64,000 nt of DNA from Marinobacter excellens HL-55 (GTDB lineage Bacteria; Pseudomonadota; Gammaproteobacteria; Pseudomonadales; Oleiphilaceae), in contig LJZQ01000002.1 of the NCBI GenBank assembly GCA_001314845.1, positions 189,080 through 253,079 of the forward strand, read 5' to 3'. Each line of letters starts with the position of its first letter. Position 1 is the first letter of the stretch. The notes below the pieces were generated by a model. It was not told the origin of the DNA. It was given only the letters and a program-made list of their open reading frames with translations, and ran no database searches. Below are positions 25,346 to 33,704 of this stretch, piece by piece. The translations under genes and the position numbers were made by a program.

Positions 25346-26236
25346 ATGGATGATACAACACTAGCGGTGCCCCCACTACGGCAAGTCCGTGGGCTTGTGA
25401 AGCTGGTTCGGCCTAAACAGTGGGCGAAAAACGGTTTCGTGCTAGCACCTTTGGTTTTTGCGGGTGAGTTTCTTGATCCGGCATCCGCATCCAGTGCGTT
25501 TTTGGCTTTTGCTCTATTCTGTGTTGGGTCCTCAGCCACGTACATTGTCAACGACCTCAGCGATATCGAGGGCGATCGTCGTCATCCTCGTAAGCGATAC
25601 GAGCGCCCCCTCGCTTCCGGCCAGGTAAAACCTGGAATGGCCTTCGGGCTGTTAATCGCTCTATACGCGGTGTTGGCTGCGAGCTGGTTTATTGTCCCTT
25701 CAGTCGTTTCCGTTATTGGCATCTATCTTGTGCTGAATATTGCTTACACATTTGTGCTCAAGCATCAGCCCGTTCTTGATATCTTTACCATCGCCATCGG
25801 GTTTGTGTTGAGGGTTTATGCCGGTGCAATGGCGCTTGCCGTACCTGTATCTGGTTGGATGTTTGTAACTACCCTTTGCCTTGCGCTCTATCTGGCGGCT
25901 GTTAAACGTAGGCAGGAGCTCAGCCAGAGTGGCGACCAGGCCCGAAAGGTTCTTGGTAGTTACAGTGTTGCGCTGGTTGATCGTTATGCTGAGATGTCGG
26001 CGACTGGCGCATTGGTGTTTTACAGTATGTTTGTTATGTCTGCTCGTCCTGAATTGGTTGTAACTGTGCCGCTGGTTTTATTTGGTCTTTTTCGATACTG
26101 GTATGTCGTGGAAACGATGGATGGGGGAGAGTCTCCAACGGATGCGCTTTTTTCTGACTGGCAATTGTTGCTCACTGTCGTGCTCTGGGTAGCTGCCTGT
26201 GGATGGGCGCTATGGCCCGAGGCTGTTCTGGTATGA
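25346..26236 (+). CDS. UbiA-family polyprenyl-phosphate phosphoribosyltransferase (DPPR synthase-like)
   Basis: An integral membrane prenyltransferase of 296 residues with about nine helices. The first Asp-rich motif is Asn69-Asp70-x-x-Asp73-x3-Asp77 in YIVNDLSDIEGDRRHP, followed by KRYERPLASG. A second conserved segment reads YLAAVKRRQELSQSG. The combination fits decaprenyl-phosphate:PRPP phosphoribosyltransferase (Rv3806c-like) rather than UbiA/COQ2. It would load ribose-5-phosphate onto a polyprenyl phosphate, the first committed step of lipid-linked arabinose. The ATG at 25346 has AAGG upstream. Its stop overlaps the start of the PAP2-like gene (ATGA). Confidence 0.88.
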   Translation: MDDTTLAVPPLRQVRGLVKLVRPKQWAKNGFVLAPLVFAGEFLDPASASSAFLAFALFCVGSSATYIVNDLSDIEGDRRHPRKRYERPLASGQVKPGMAFGLLIALYAVLAASWFIVPSVVSVIGIYLVLNIAYTFVLKHQPVLDIFTIAIGFVLRVYAGAMALAVPVSGWMFVTTLCLALYLAAVKRRQELSQSGDQARKVLGSYSVALVDRYAEMSATGALVFYSMFVMSARPELVVTVPLVLFGLFRYWYVVETMDGGESPTDALFSDWQLLLTVVLWVAACGWALWPEAVLV

Positions 26237-26646
26237 CGTTATCGTATGTGGTTACGCCATTCGCTGCCTGGTTAGTGGCGGGAGGGCTTAAATTTCTGGT
26301 TAATTCGATTCGGGCTGGAAAACCAGCGTTTGGATTGATTGGCTACGGTGGTTTTCCAAGTAACCATAGCGCCATTGTTAGCAGTATGTGTGCTTTGATT
26401 GCGTTTTTAGAGGGCGTAGATCACCCCGCTTTTGGAGTCGCACTGACGGTGGCATTCATTGTCATGCTTGATGCTTCAAGCCTTAGGCAGCAGGTTGGTA
26501 AACAAGCTGCCTCGATCAATCGGCTCACCGAGCAAATGGCCGAGCGTAACATTCATCGAGAGCGTATGGGGCATACTCCGTTAGAAATTGCCGGGGGCGT
26601 GTTGGTTGGTATCGCCGTCGGAGCGTTCGTGGCCTATTTTTCGTAG
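26233..26646 (+). CDS. Divergent PAP2-family phosphatase (DUF212-like)
   Basis: A 137-residue membrane protein with the phosphatase-like motifs GGFPSNHSAIVSSM and RMGHTPLEIAGG, the hallmark of the divergent PAP2 (DUF212) family. In the lipid-arabinose pathway a PAP2-type enzyme removes the 5-phosphate from polyprenyl-phospho-ribose-5-phosphate, and this gene is translationally coupled to the UbiA gene. The length of about 140 is usual for the family. The role is inferred from context; DUF212 is not the same subfamily as mycobacterial Rv3807c. Confidence 0.85.
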   Translation: MTLSYVVTPFAAWLVAGGLKFLVNSIRAGKPAFGLIGYGGFPSNHSAIVSSMCALIAFLEGVDHPAFGVALTVAFIVMLDASSLRQQVGKQAASINRLTEQMAERNIHRERMGHTPLEIAGGVLVGIAVGAFVAYFS

Positions 26647-26707
26647 TCGAGGTAGCGGGAAGGTTTTTTTGTAGGACACTGAAAATCAGCGGCTAAGGAT
26701 AGTGATT

Positions 26708-28120
26708 ATGAATGATGACAAGCTTGGGGTGGTTGCCCGTGCGTTTTTACTGGCTGTGCTGTCTGCTTTGGCAGCAGTCGCTATTTTACCCTATGCCTCT
26801 GCATTTCCTTCGTTGATTATTGAAGATGATGGTTTCTTCTACGCTGAAATCGCCAGAAACATTTCGGCGCTCGGCTTTTCCACGTTCGATGGCCTGCATG
26901 AAACCTCTGGTTATCACCTTCTTTGGATGGCCGTTATGGCAGGTACGTCCTGGGTGTTACAGTTGGTTAGCTCTCAGCCGGAGTTTTTGCTCTGGGGATA
27001 TCTTTCGCTTTCGTTGTTCGTTATCTCTGTCTATACCGTTCTGTTCTTTAACAGTCTTGAGGCCCGGATTTTAGTCTGTGTTTTGTCTTTGATGTGTTCG
27101 CTGTTGATGGAAGTGAATCTGTTGGTCCTCCTGATTCTGCCGATCTATCACGTTCTTTTTGATCGAGTTCAGAATGGGGCGAGCGTGCCGCTCTGGTTCT
27201 ATGGATTGATCGCACTGATACCCCTGGTACGGATTGACGCTACAATCATGCTTGCCGTGCCGATTTTTTATCTTTTGATCACTGATCGCCGGATTGGTTT
27301 TGGCTGTGGGATTGCACTCCTGTTTGGTCTTGCGGTTCAACTGGTTGTGATGAAGCTGTTTTTCGGCCATATATTTTCGGTGTCCTCGACCCTCAAGGCT
27401 GCCGATATGGAGGGCTCGCGATTGATCAGTAATCTGTTGCACCGAGGGGCGGACTATACATTGCGCAATCTACTGGCATTTGGGTTGCTGGTACTGGCAT
27501 TTGGTTTAGCAGTCATTCGCAGGCATTGGCTTGCAGTTGCTATTGTCATTTCCGTGGCAGGGTTTTATGCCGCGCATTTAATTTTCAACCACCAGCGGCA
27601 CTGGTACTTCTTACCGGTCTATCTGCCGGCCTTTTATATGGTGGTAAAGCTGTGGCCTGTCAGCGGGTGGTTGTTCCGGATTTTCCGACCTGGGGCGTTG
27701 GTTGCTGCGTTGATACTTGGTATGGGATTTGGGCTTGGCTATCAATTAACGCACATACCTGCGCGCATTAACTCGCTGGCGTTTGTGAAACAGGCGAATG
27801 CGATCCTTGATCGGTCAGATGTTGTCTTTCAGGTGGATGGCTCGGGCTGGACAGGATTCTTTCTCGATGCGCATTTGGTGAATGGGGATGGTTTGGTCAA
27901 TTCTTACGAATACGCTAATAGTTTAGTGAATGGTGCTCTCGCAGGATACCTAGACGATATTGGTGCTGATTATGTGTTGGTGAATAAGCCCTACAGGGAC
28001 AATTTAGTGGTGGACATCGGTGGCTTGCAGGTGTCGGAGTCTGATCTCGAACCGGTACTGGAAACCGCTTTGCAATCTGATTATCGGTTCACACAGTTTA
28101 AGCTCTACAGGCTCAAATAG
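26708..28120 (+). CDS. GT-C fold polyprenyl-phosphate-sugar glycosyltransferase (candidate arabinosyltransferase)
   Basis: A 470-residue membrane protein with about ten helices and a C-terminal soluble domain. The first periplasmic loop carries an acidic motif, Glu39-Asp40-Asp41, in LIIEDDGFFYAEIARNI, then GLHETSGYHLLWM. This pattern is shared with AftB-like and TfpW-like GT-C enzymes that use polyprenyl-phosphate sugars in the periplasm. The location right after UbiA and PAP2 makes it the best candidate to use the lipid-linked pentose. The start is ATG 26708 with TAAGGA eight bases upstream. Acceptor unknown: the exopolysaccharide, a lipid or a protein. Confidence 0.75.
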   Translation: MNDDKLGVVARAFLLAVLSALAAVAILPYASAFPSLIIEDDGFFYAEIARNISALGFSTFDGLHETSGYHLLWMAVMAGTSWVLQLVSSQPEFLLWGYLSLSLFVISVYTVLFFNSLEARILVCVLSLMCSLLMEVNLLVLLILPIYHVLFDRVQNGASVPLWFYGLIALIPLVRIDATIMLAVPIFYLLITDRRIGFGCGIALLFGLAVQLVVMKLFFGHIFSVSSTLKAADMEGSRLISNLLHRGADYTLRNLLAFGLLVLAFGLAVIRRHWLAVAIVISVAGFYAAHLIFNHQRHWYFLPVYLPAFYMVVKLWPVSGWLFRIFRPGALVAALILGMGFGLGYQLTHIPARINSLAFVKQANAILDRSDVVFQVDGSGWTGFFLDAHLVNGDGLVNSYEYANSLVNGALAGYLDDIGADYVLVNKPYRDNLVVDIGGLQVSESDLEPVLETALQSDYRFTQFKLYRLK

Positions 28121-28128
28121 GTGAAGAA

Positions 28129-29010
28129 ATGAAACCTTTAGTTTCTGTTCTGACGCCAGCGTACAATCGGGCTGCATTTATACGTGAGGCTGTGGAATCC
28201 GTCCTTAATCAGACTTATGACAATATCGAGTCCATTGTCATTGATGATGGCTCGACCGATGAGACTTACAGCATTCTTCAGGAATACGAGGATGCTGGCA
28301 GGCTTCGGTTGCTGACCCATAAAAACCGGCAGAATCGTGGTCAGTCTGCTTCGTTGAATCTTGGTCTGAAGGCGGCGACCGGTGACTACATTGTAATACT
28401 GGATAGCGATGACCGGTTGCACCAGGACAAGATTCAGAAGCAGGTGGAGTTTCTGGAACAGAACCCTGGAATTGGGATGGTGTACGGGCAAGCTATGGTG
28501 ATCGATGAAGGGGGGAAGGAACTGTTTCCAATCCCGCCTGACAATCATGTTGAGTCAGGTGATCCGAATCACTTGCTCCTCGATTGCTATATGGCATTGC
28601 CGGGTGGCGCGATGGTCCGCAAAACTGTTTTTGATCGAGCGGGGTTTTTTGAAGAGGATTTCAGGGCTAGTCAGGATCACGACATGGTCATTCGGTTGGC
28701 GGAAGCAGCACCGTTTGCCTTTATGAAGGGAACGGCTTTTTATTACCGAAAGCACGATGACACTATTAGTAGTCAAGGGCTGGAAAGACGATGGCGGGCA
28801 GGGTTTGAAATACTCAGTCGCGCCGCGGCGCGGTATCCATATGAGCGCTCGACCCTCCGTAAACGTCGTGCTTTGCTTCATTTTAGAATGGGTCAGGTTT
28901 ATTGGAAGCAGGGGAGTGTTGGGCGCTCTGCGCTCCATATTCTGCTGGCCGGATTTGGTGATCCCGTGCGGGCTGTAAAGGTCATTCTGGGATTTGAAAA
29001 GCCAAACTGA
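28129..29010 (+). CDS. Glycosyltransferase family 2
   Basis: A 293-residue GT-A enzyme: LVSVLTPAYNRAAFIREAVE, VIDDGSTDETYSIL and GDYIVILDSDDRL (the DxD-like metal site), then QDHDMVIRLAEAAPF. It is similar to the two tandem family 2 genes at 38192 and 39110, including the shared YYRKHDDTISS-like region. Soluble, cytoplasmic, and likely to add one sugar of the repeat unit. Confidence 0.88.
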   Translation: MKPLVSVLTPAYNRAAFIREAVESVLNQTYDNIESIVIDDGSTDETYSILQEYEDAGRLRLLTHKNRQNRGQSASLNLGLKAATGDYIVILDSDDRLHQDKIQKQVEFLEQNPGIGMVYGQAMVIDEGGKELFPIPPDNHVESGDPNHLLLDCYMALPGGAMVRKTVFDRAGFFEEDFRASQDHDMVIRLAEAAPFAFMKGTAFYYRKHDDTISSQGLERRWRAGFEILSRAAARYPYERSTLRKRRALLHFRMGQVYWKQGSVGRSALHILLAGFGDPVRAVKVILGFEKPN

Positions 29011-29029
29011 ATCGTTGGGAAGTCGTCTT

Positions 29030-30202
29030 ATGGAAATGGAAAGTCCGGTTCGTATTCTGTTTGTGATCGATCAGTTTTCCAGCCCCTATGCAGGAACAGA
29101 AGGCCAGTTGCTGCAACTTATCTCAAACCTACCTGCGGATCGATTTGTCCCGGAGTTGTTGGTTCTTCGTTCGTCAGACTATGTCAACGAGGGCAATATC
29201 CCATGCAAGGTGCACGTATTGGGCGCCTCGAAGCTTTTCAGCATGAAAACATGGGTGGCATTGTTTCAATTTGCTCGCCGTCAAAAGCAGGCTGGCACGG
29301 TTCTGTGCCATGTTTTTTTCAACGATTCATCGGTTCTTTGTCCTCCCGTGTTTGGCCTTGTGGGAATTCCTACGCTTATTTCCCGAAGAGATATGGGGTA
29401 TTGGTATACCCGTAAATACCTTTGGGTGCTCCGGCGAACGGCTGTTTTTGTGAGAGGCGTTGTTGCAAACAGCGAAGCGGTAAAGCGAATCACTGTTCAG
29501 AAAGAAGGGTTTTTAGAGACGGATGTTTCAGTGATCTACAATGGGTACCCTGGAGGTGACGAGGAGCTGCACCCTTTGATCGGCGAAGAACGACAGCGAT
29601 ATGCCGAGACCCTGGGCTTGCCGAAAACTGGACGGTTTGTGGTGCTGGTTGCAAATTTGCGTGAAATAAAGCGAATTGGTGATGCTATTAGTGCTTTAGC
29701 CCGACTTAACCGAACGCTCCCCGATACTCATTTGGTGTTGATAGGAGCGGGTGATCAGCAGCCCTACCGTATGCTCGCCGGTGCAGCAGGTATTGCCGGG
29801 CAGGTCCACTTTTTGGGAGCTCGTTCGGATGTAAAAAATATTCTGCGAGTCATGGATGTTGGTTTACTGTGCTCGGAGTCAGAAGGTTATTCGAATGCCA
29901 TTGTTGAGTATATGCAAGCCAGGCTTCCGGTCGTGGCATCTGACGTTGGAGGAAATAGTGAAGCCGTAGAGCATGGTGTTACGGGATTCCTGTTTCCGAT
30001 GGGTGATGTTGATCAAATGGCTGAGCAGTTGGCTACTTTTCTGAATGGTGAGTCACGAGCAGTGGCCTCCATGGGTGAAGCTGGCCACAAACGTGCGGGA
30101 CACCGGCATGCATTGCACACAATGATTGAGGCTCACTGTGGTTTGTACGATCGGTTGTTGTCGGGTTCAGATTATAGCCGGTCAGAATTGGGGGTTCGGT
30201 GA
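29030..30202 (+). CDS. Glycosyltransferase family 4
   Basis: A GT-B enzyme of 390 residues: IDQFSSPYAGTEGQLLQLIS at the N-terminus, LVANLREIKRIGDAISALAR, LIGAGDQQPYRMLAG and the donor-site SEGYSNAIVEYMQARLPVVA with the EX7E glutamates. The ATG at 29030 has GGGAAG seven bases upstream; the open frame extends back into the preceding gene. The stop overlaps the next start by four bases. Confidence 0.87.
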   Translation: MEMESPVRILFVIDQFSSPYAGTEGQLLQLISNLPADRFVPELLVLRSSDYVNEGNIPCKVHVLGASKLFSMKTWVALFQFARRQKQAGTVLCHVFFNDSSVLCPPVFGLVGIPTLISRRDMGYWYTRKYLWVLRRTAVFVRGVVANSEAVKRITVQKEGFLETDVSVIYNGYPGGDEELHPLIGEERQRYAETLGLPKTGRFVVLVANLREIKRIGDAISALARLNRTLPDTHLVLIGAGDQQPYRMLAGAAGIAGQVHFLGARSDVKNILRVMDVGLLCSESEGYSNAIVEYMQARLPVVASDVGGNSEAVEHGVTGFLFPMGDVDQMAEQLATFLNGESRAVASMGEAGHKRAGHRHALHTMIEAHCGLYDRLLSGSDYSRSELGVR

Positions 30203-31212
30203 ATATCTCGAGGTGGGTAAAGATCGTTGGTGAGGCAGGGGGATATGCCCTGTCTCGAGCTATTACTGCACGTCGCCCGCGTATCCTTATGTATCATCGC
30301 TTTTCCCGGCAACCCGAGTATGGCCATGTGAGTGCAGAGGAGTTTGAGTGGCAGGTAAGGTATATAGCGCGGCACCTTAATCCAGTAACGGTTTCCCAAA
30401 TTGCGTCGTCACTCTATGGTAGCCATAAACTTCCCAGGAACAGTGTGGCGATTACTGTAGATGACGGATACCAGGATTTCTATTCAATAGCCTGGCCGAT
30501 CCTGAAGAAATATGGCGTGCCAGCCACGTTCTATGTAACCACAGGGTTTGTGAGTGGCGATCTATGGTTGTGGCCTGATCAATTACGATATTTATTGACG
30601 AAGGCCCCTCAATCACAAGCAACGTTTGACCTCGGGTTGTTTCACATTCAAACACCGTTGAGTACAGATGCTTTTGAGAGCGAATTCTGGAGGGTCAACC
30701 AAATCCTCTTAATGGCGGATGACGCAGATAAGCTCCAGTGTCTGGCGAGTATGGCTCGCACCTGGAAGGTTGAATTGCCGAAGCGCCCCCCCGAGGCGTT
30801 CAAGCCCGTTACGTGGGATCAGCTGAAAGAGATGCAGGCTGAGGGGCTGGAGGTAGGAGGGCACACTGTCACTCACCCATCGCTCGCCAGGGTAAGCAGC
30901 GAGCAGGCCAGAAACGAAATTCTGGGTTGTGGAAAAATGCTGGAGAAAATGCTTGGTAACGTTACCCGTTCTTTTTGTTACCCAAACGGAACGCCCGATG
31001 ATTTCGTTGGAGAGCAGGTTCAGTTTGTAAAGGATGCAGGATTTTCGTGTGCTGTTGTGGCTTTTGCAGACGATGGGGAGCATCATCAGCGCTACGCGAT
31101 GCGAAGACATTCGAGCTCTTCAGATCAGTTTCAGTTTCTCAAAGCAGTTTCGGGTATTGAATTACTGGGAATGAAGTTCAGGCGGCACCATTTAGAGACT
31201 CGGTATGAGTAG
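30199..31212 (+). CDS. Polysaccharide deacetylase (second copy)
   Basis: A 337-residue NodB-type protein with AITVDDGYQDFYSIAWPILK, VPATFYVTTGFVSGDLW, GLEVGGHTVTHPSLARV and RSFCYPNGTPDDFV. The catalytic Asp pair and His-x3-His are intact. It begins with GTG (GTGA overlap with the upstream stop) and has no obvious signal peptide. It is clearly different from the deacetylase at 15715, so two acetyl groups or two intermediates may be processed in this locus. It overlaps the next gene by eight bases. Confidence 0.87.
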   Translation: MNISRWVKIVGEAGGYALSRAITARRPRILMYHRFSRQPEYGHVSAEEFEWQVRYIARHLNPVTVSQIASSLYGSHKLPRNSVAITVDDGYQDFYSIAWPILKKYGVPATFYVTTGFVSGDLWLWPDQLRYLLTKAPQSQATFDLGLFHIQTPLSTDAFESEFWRVNQILLMADDADKLQCLASMARTWKVELPKRPPEAFKPVTWDQLKEMQAEGLEVGGHTVTHPSLARVSSEQARNEILGCGKMLEKMLGNVTRSFCYPNGTPDDFVGEQVQFVKDAGFSCAVVAFADDGEHHQRYAMRRHSSSSDQFQFLKAVSGIELLGMKFRRHHLETRYE

Positions 31213-32548
31213 TGTTGGGGCTAACGAAAGAACGCCGGCCAGTGCATTCACGTTTTGGTTGTTTATTTATTTTCTAGTGGATTTTTTTCTGCACCTGTCT
31301 GCCAGAATTCCTGCCTATGCTGTGATAAGACCAACTTTGCTCTTGGTGTTGCTAATTTCTGCCAGTCTGTTTTTGCAACGGGACAAGTTTCGAGGGTGGA
31401 CTCACGATCCGATTGTGGCGTCTCTTTTGGTATTGGTTGGCTATCTGGTGGTATCCCTGCCTTTGGTGGAATGGCCGGGTAGCGTCGTGAAGAACAACTT
31501 GAGTGACTTTGTTAAAGCGATCGTTTTCTTCTACTTCACAGTCCTGTTGGTGGACTCTAATCGACGACTGAAAATCTTCTTGACGGTTTTTATCGGATGT
31601 CAGGTGGTTCGGGTACTGGAACCCTTGTTCTTGAATCTGACAGAGGGTTATTGGGGAAGCAGAACCCATCTTGGGCATGGTGAGTTTTCACAGAGGCTGG
31701 CTGGTGCGCCTTCGGATGTTATTAACCCCAATGAGCTAGGTTTTGTGATCGTAACGGCCATTCCTTTTCTTCATTATTTACTCTGGTCTTCAGTGGTTAA
31801 GGCGAAGGTTCTTTATCTGCTCTTGATGCCACCTTTGCTATACGCTCTTATTCTAACGCAGTCGCGAGGCGCTCTGTTGGCCTTGGGCGTGGTGGCTTTT
31901 TTCGTGTTCAAGGAGTCGAGCCGAAAGTTCAGTTTGATTGTTGTTGCTGTGTTGGTCGGATTTGCAGGGTGGCAAGTGATGAGTGATGACCAGAAAGACC
32001 GATATTTGTCGTTGGTCGGCCTGTCTGAGACGTCCAATGCGGCGACTGCTGACGGCCGCATTCAGGGAATGATGCGAGAATTCGCCCTTGGCTTTGAGCG
32101 GCCGATTGTTGGCCACGGCCTTGGCACGACGCCTGAGGCTAAAACGCACATACTGGGCAGTCGTCAGGCTTCTCACAATCTGTATGCGGAATTGTTGATT
32201 GAGCTTGGCATCATTGGAACCCTGATTTTTCTGAGTTTCCTTTTAAAGGTCTACCAGGGGCTTGTCGAAAATCAAAAGCGTATTTCTCGGCTGTCGAAGA
32301 GGCCTGGGTCCTTCTACGTCAATTTGAACAAAGCTCTGATCGCCTTGTTCTGGATGTATGCGGTATACAGCTTCAACTATTGGGGGCTTTCCCAGTACTA
32401 TTGGTATCTCTTTGCGGGTACGGTTGTCGTATTTCATCGTTTGGTTCTGTTGGACCCACTGGGCTCCAGTGAGGTTGAAAGTATTCCGGTCAGTTCGGGT
32501 CAGAAAAGCCGTTTCAGTAACTTGGTTGGCCTGGCCGATAGGCGCTAA
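31205..32548 (+). CDS. O-antigen ligase/polymerase-like membrane protein (Wzy-type)
   Basis: A 447-residue protein with about eleven hydrophobic helices. The Wzy_C-type periplasmic region has SRGALLALGVVAFFVF before it, then GHGLGTTPEAKTH and ASHNLYAELLIELGIIGTLI. These proteins polymerise or ligate lipid-linked repeat units on the periplasmic face. Next to the Wzx gene at 33701 it most likely acts as exopolysaccharide polymerase; ligase function cannot be excluded by sequence alone. Confidence 0.85.
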   Translation: MSSVGANERTPASAFTFWLFIYFLVDFFLHLSARIPAYAVIRPTLLLVLLISASLFLQRDKFRGWTHDPIVASLLVLVGYLVVSLPLVEWPGSVVKNNLSDFVKAIVFFYFTVLLVDSNRRLKIFLTVFIGCQVVRVLEPLFLNLTEGYWGSRTHLGHGEFSQRLAGAPSDVINPNELGFVIVTAIPFLHYLLWSSVVKAKVLYLLLMPPLLYALILTQSRGALLALGVVAFFVFKESSRKFSLIVVAVLVGFAGWQVMSDDQKDRYLSLVGLSETSNAATADGRIQGMMREFALGFERPIVGHGLGTTPEAKTHILGSRQASHNLYAELLIELGIIGTLIFLSFLLKVYQGLVENQKRISRLSKRPGSFYVNLNKALIALFWMYAVYSFNYWGLSQYYWYLFAGTVVVFHRLVLLDPLGSSEVESIPVSSGQKSRFSNLVGLADRR

Positions 32549-32573
32549 CTCTTCGTTTTAAAGGGAATTTAGA

Positions 32574-33704
32574 ATGCAAGTTGTTGTATTTGCGAGGCAC
32601 CCTGGAGGGGGGATTCGAACCTATTTTTCTTATGTTTACGGTAACGAGGCTCTGAAAGACTTTGAGTTTAGGCTTGTAACGCCTGAGTCTGCAGCTTTGG
32701 ATTCGTTGGTGGCGCCATTAGGCAATGTCAGTATCTTGGCAAAAACACCGGAAAGTAATCTGAAACTACTGATCGCGCTTTTGCGGGTTGTTTTGAGAAA
32801 AAGGCCGGCACTCGTGCATTCACATGGTTTTACAGCAGGTTTGATATCAGCATTCCCACTTTGGCTTCTTCATATTCCTCATATTATTACAACCCATGAT
32901 GTTTTTATGCCGGGGCACTTCAGGGGCCCTATGGGTACATTCAAGAAGTATATTATGGCGCGCTTGTTTTCGCTTGCACGTTTGGTGAATCCCGTTGGCG
33001 ACGATGCCGCTGAGAATTTTCGGGTGACCTTTCCGGCTCTTGCTGGAAAAGGCAGGGTGGTTGCAGTAAGGAACGGTATTAAGAGCGCTGCATTTCTCGG
33101 AGCGGATTCGAGGGCACTCCGCAAGGAGGCGGGCATTCCCGACAACGCATTGGTAGTTGGTTTTTTTGGCCGTTTCATGGCCCAAAAAGGGTTTGGATTA
33201 CTGGTTGATGCCGTTGAAAGTTGGAACAATTCTGGGAAGCATCGCCCTTTGCACGTTTGCTGTTTTGGCTGGGGTGGTTTCATTCGTGAGGAACAGGAGA
33301 GTATCGCGCATAGGGAGTTACAAGAGTACTTTCACTTCTTCCCCGGTACCGATGAGATGGGCGCTGCAATTCGTGGGGTGGACGCTGTTGTAATGCCATC
33401 CCGGTGGGAGGCCTGCCCTTTATTGCCGATGGAAGTGATGGTTGCAGGTAAGCCACTGATCGCCTCAAACTGTATAGGTTTGAAGGAAGTTACGAACAAC
33501 ACACCAGCTTTGATTTTTGAGGTAGGTTCCCTGCCGCAGCTGGTAGCGCAGCTATCCGAATTTGAGTCTCGGCAAGAACACTTCGCCGCAGAATTTTGTC
33601 ATTTTAGAGACGTTGCGGCAGAACGTTTTGATGTTTCGGCAACGGCAGAGAGCCTTTCGAGCGTGTTTAACTCAGTGCTTGATCGTCCGGAGGCGAGCAA
33701 GTGA
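32574..33704 (+). CDS. Glycosyltransferase family 4
   Basis: A 376-residue GT-B enzyme. Motifs: FARHPGGGIRTYFSYVYGNE, LVHSHGFTAGLISAFPLWLL, ALVVGFFGRFMAQKGFGLLV and VVMPSRWEACPLLPMEVMVA with the EX7E glutamates. It sits between Wzy and Wzx and overlaps Wzx by four bases (GTGA). Donor and acceptor unknown. Confidence 0.87.
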   Translation: MQVVVFARHPGGGIRTYFSYVYGNEALKDFEFRLVTPESAALDSLVAPLGNVSILAKTPESNLKLLIALLRVVLRKRPALVHSHGFTAGLISAFPLWLLHIPHIITTHDVFMPGHFRGPMGTFKKYIMARLFSLARLVNPVGDDAAENFRVTFPALAGKGRVVAVRNGIKSAAFLGADSRALRKEAGIPDNALVVGFFGRFMAQKGFGLLVDAVESWNNSGKHRPLHVCCFGWGGFIREEQESIAHRELQEYFHFFPGTDEMGAAIRGVDAVVMPSRWEACPLLPMEVMVAGKPLIASNCIGLKEVTNNTPALIFEVGSLPQLVAQLSEFESRQEHFAAEFCHFRDVAAERFDVSATAESLSSVFNSVLDRPEASK

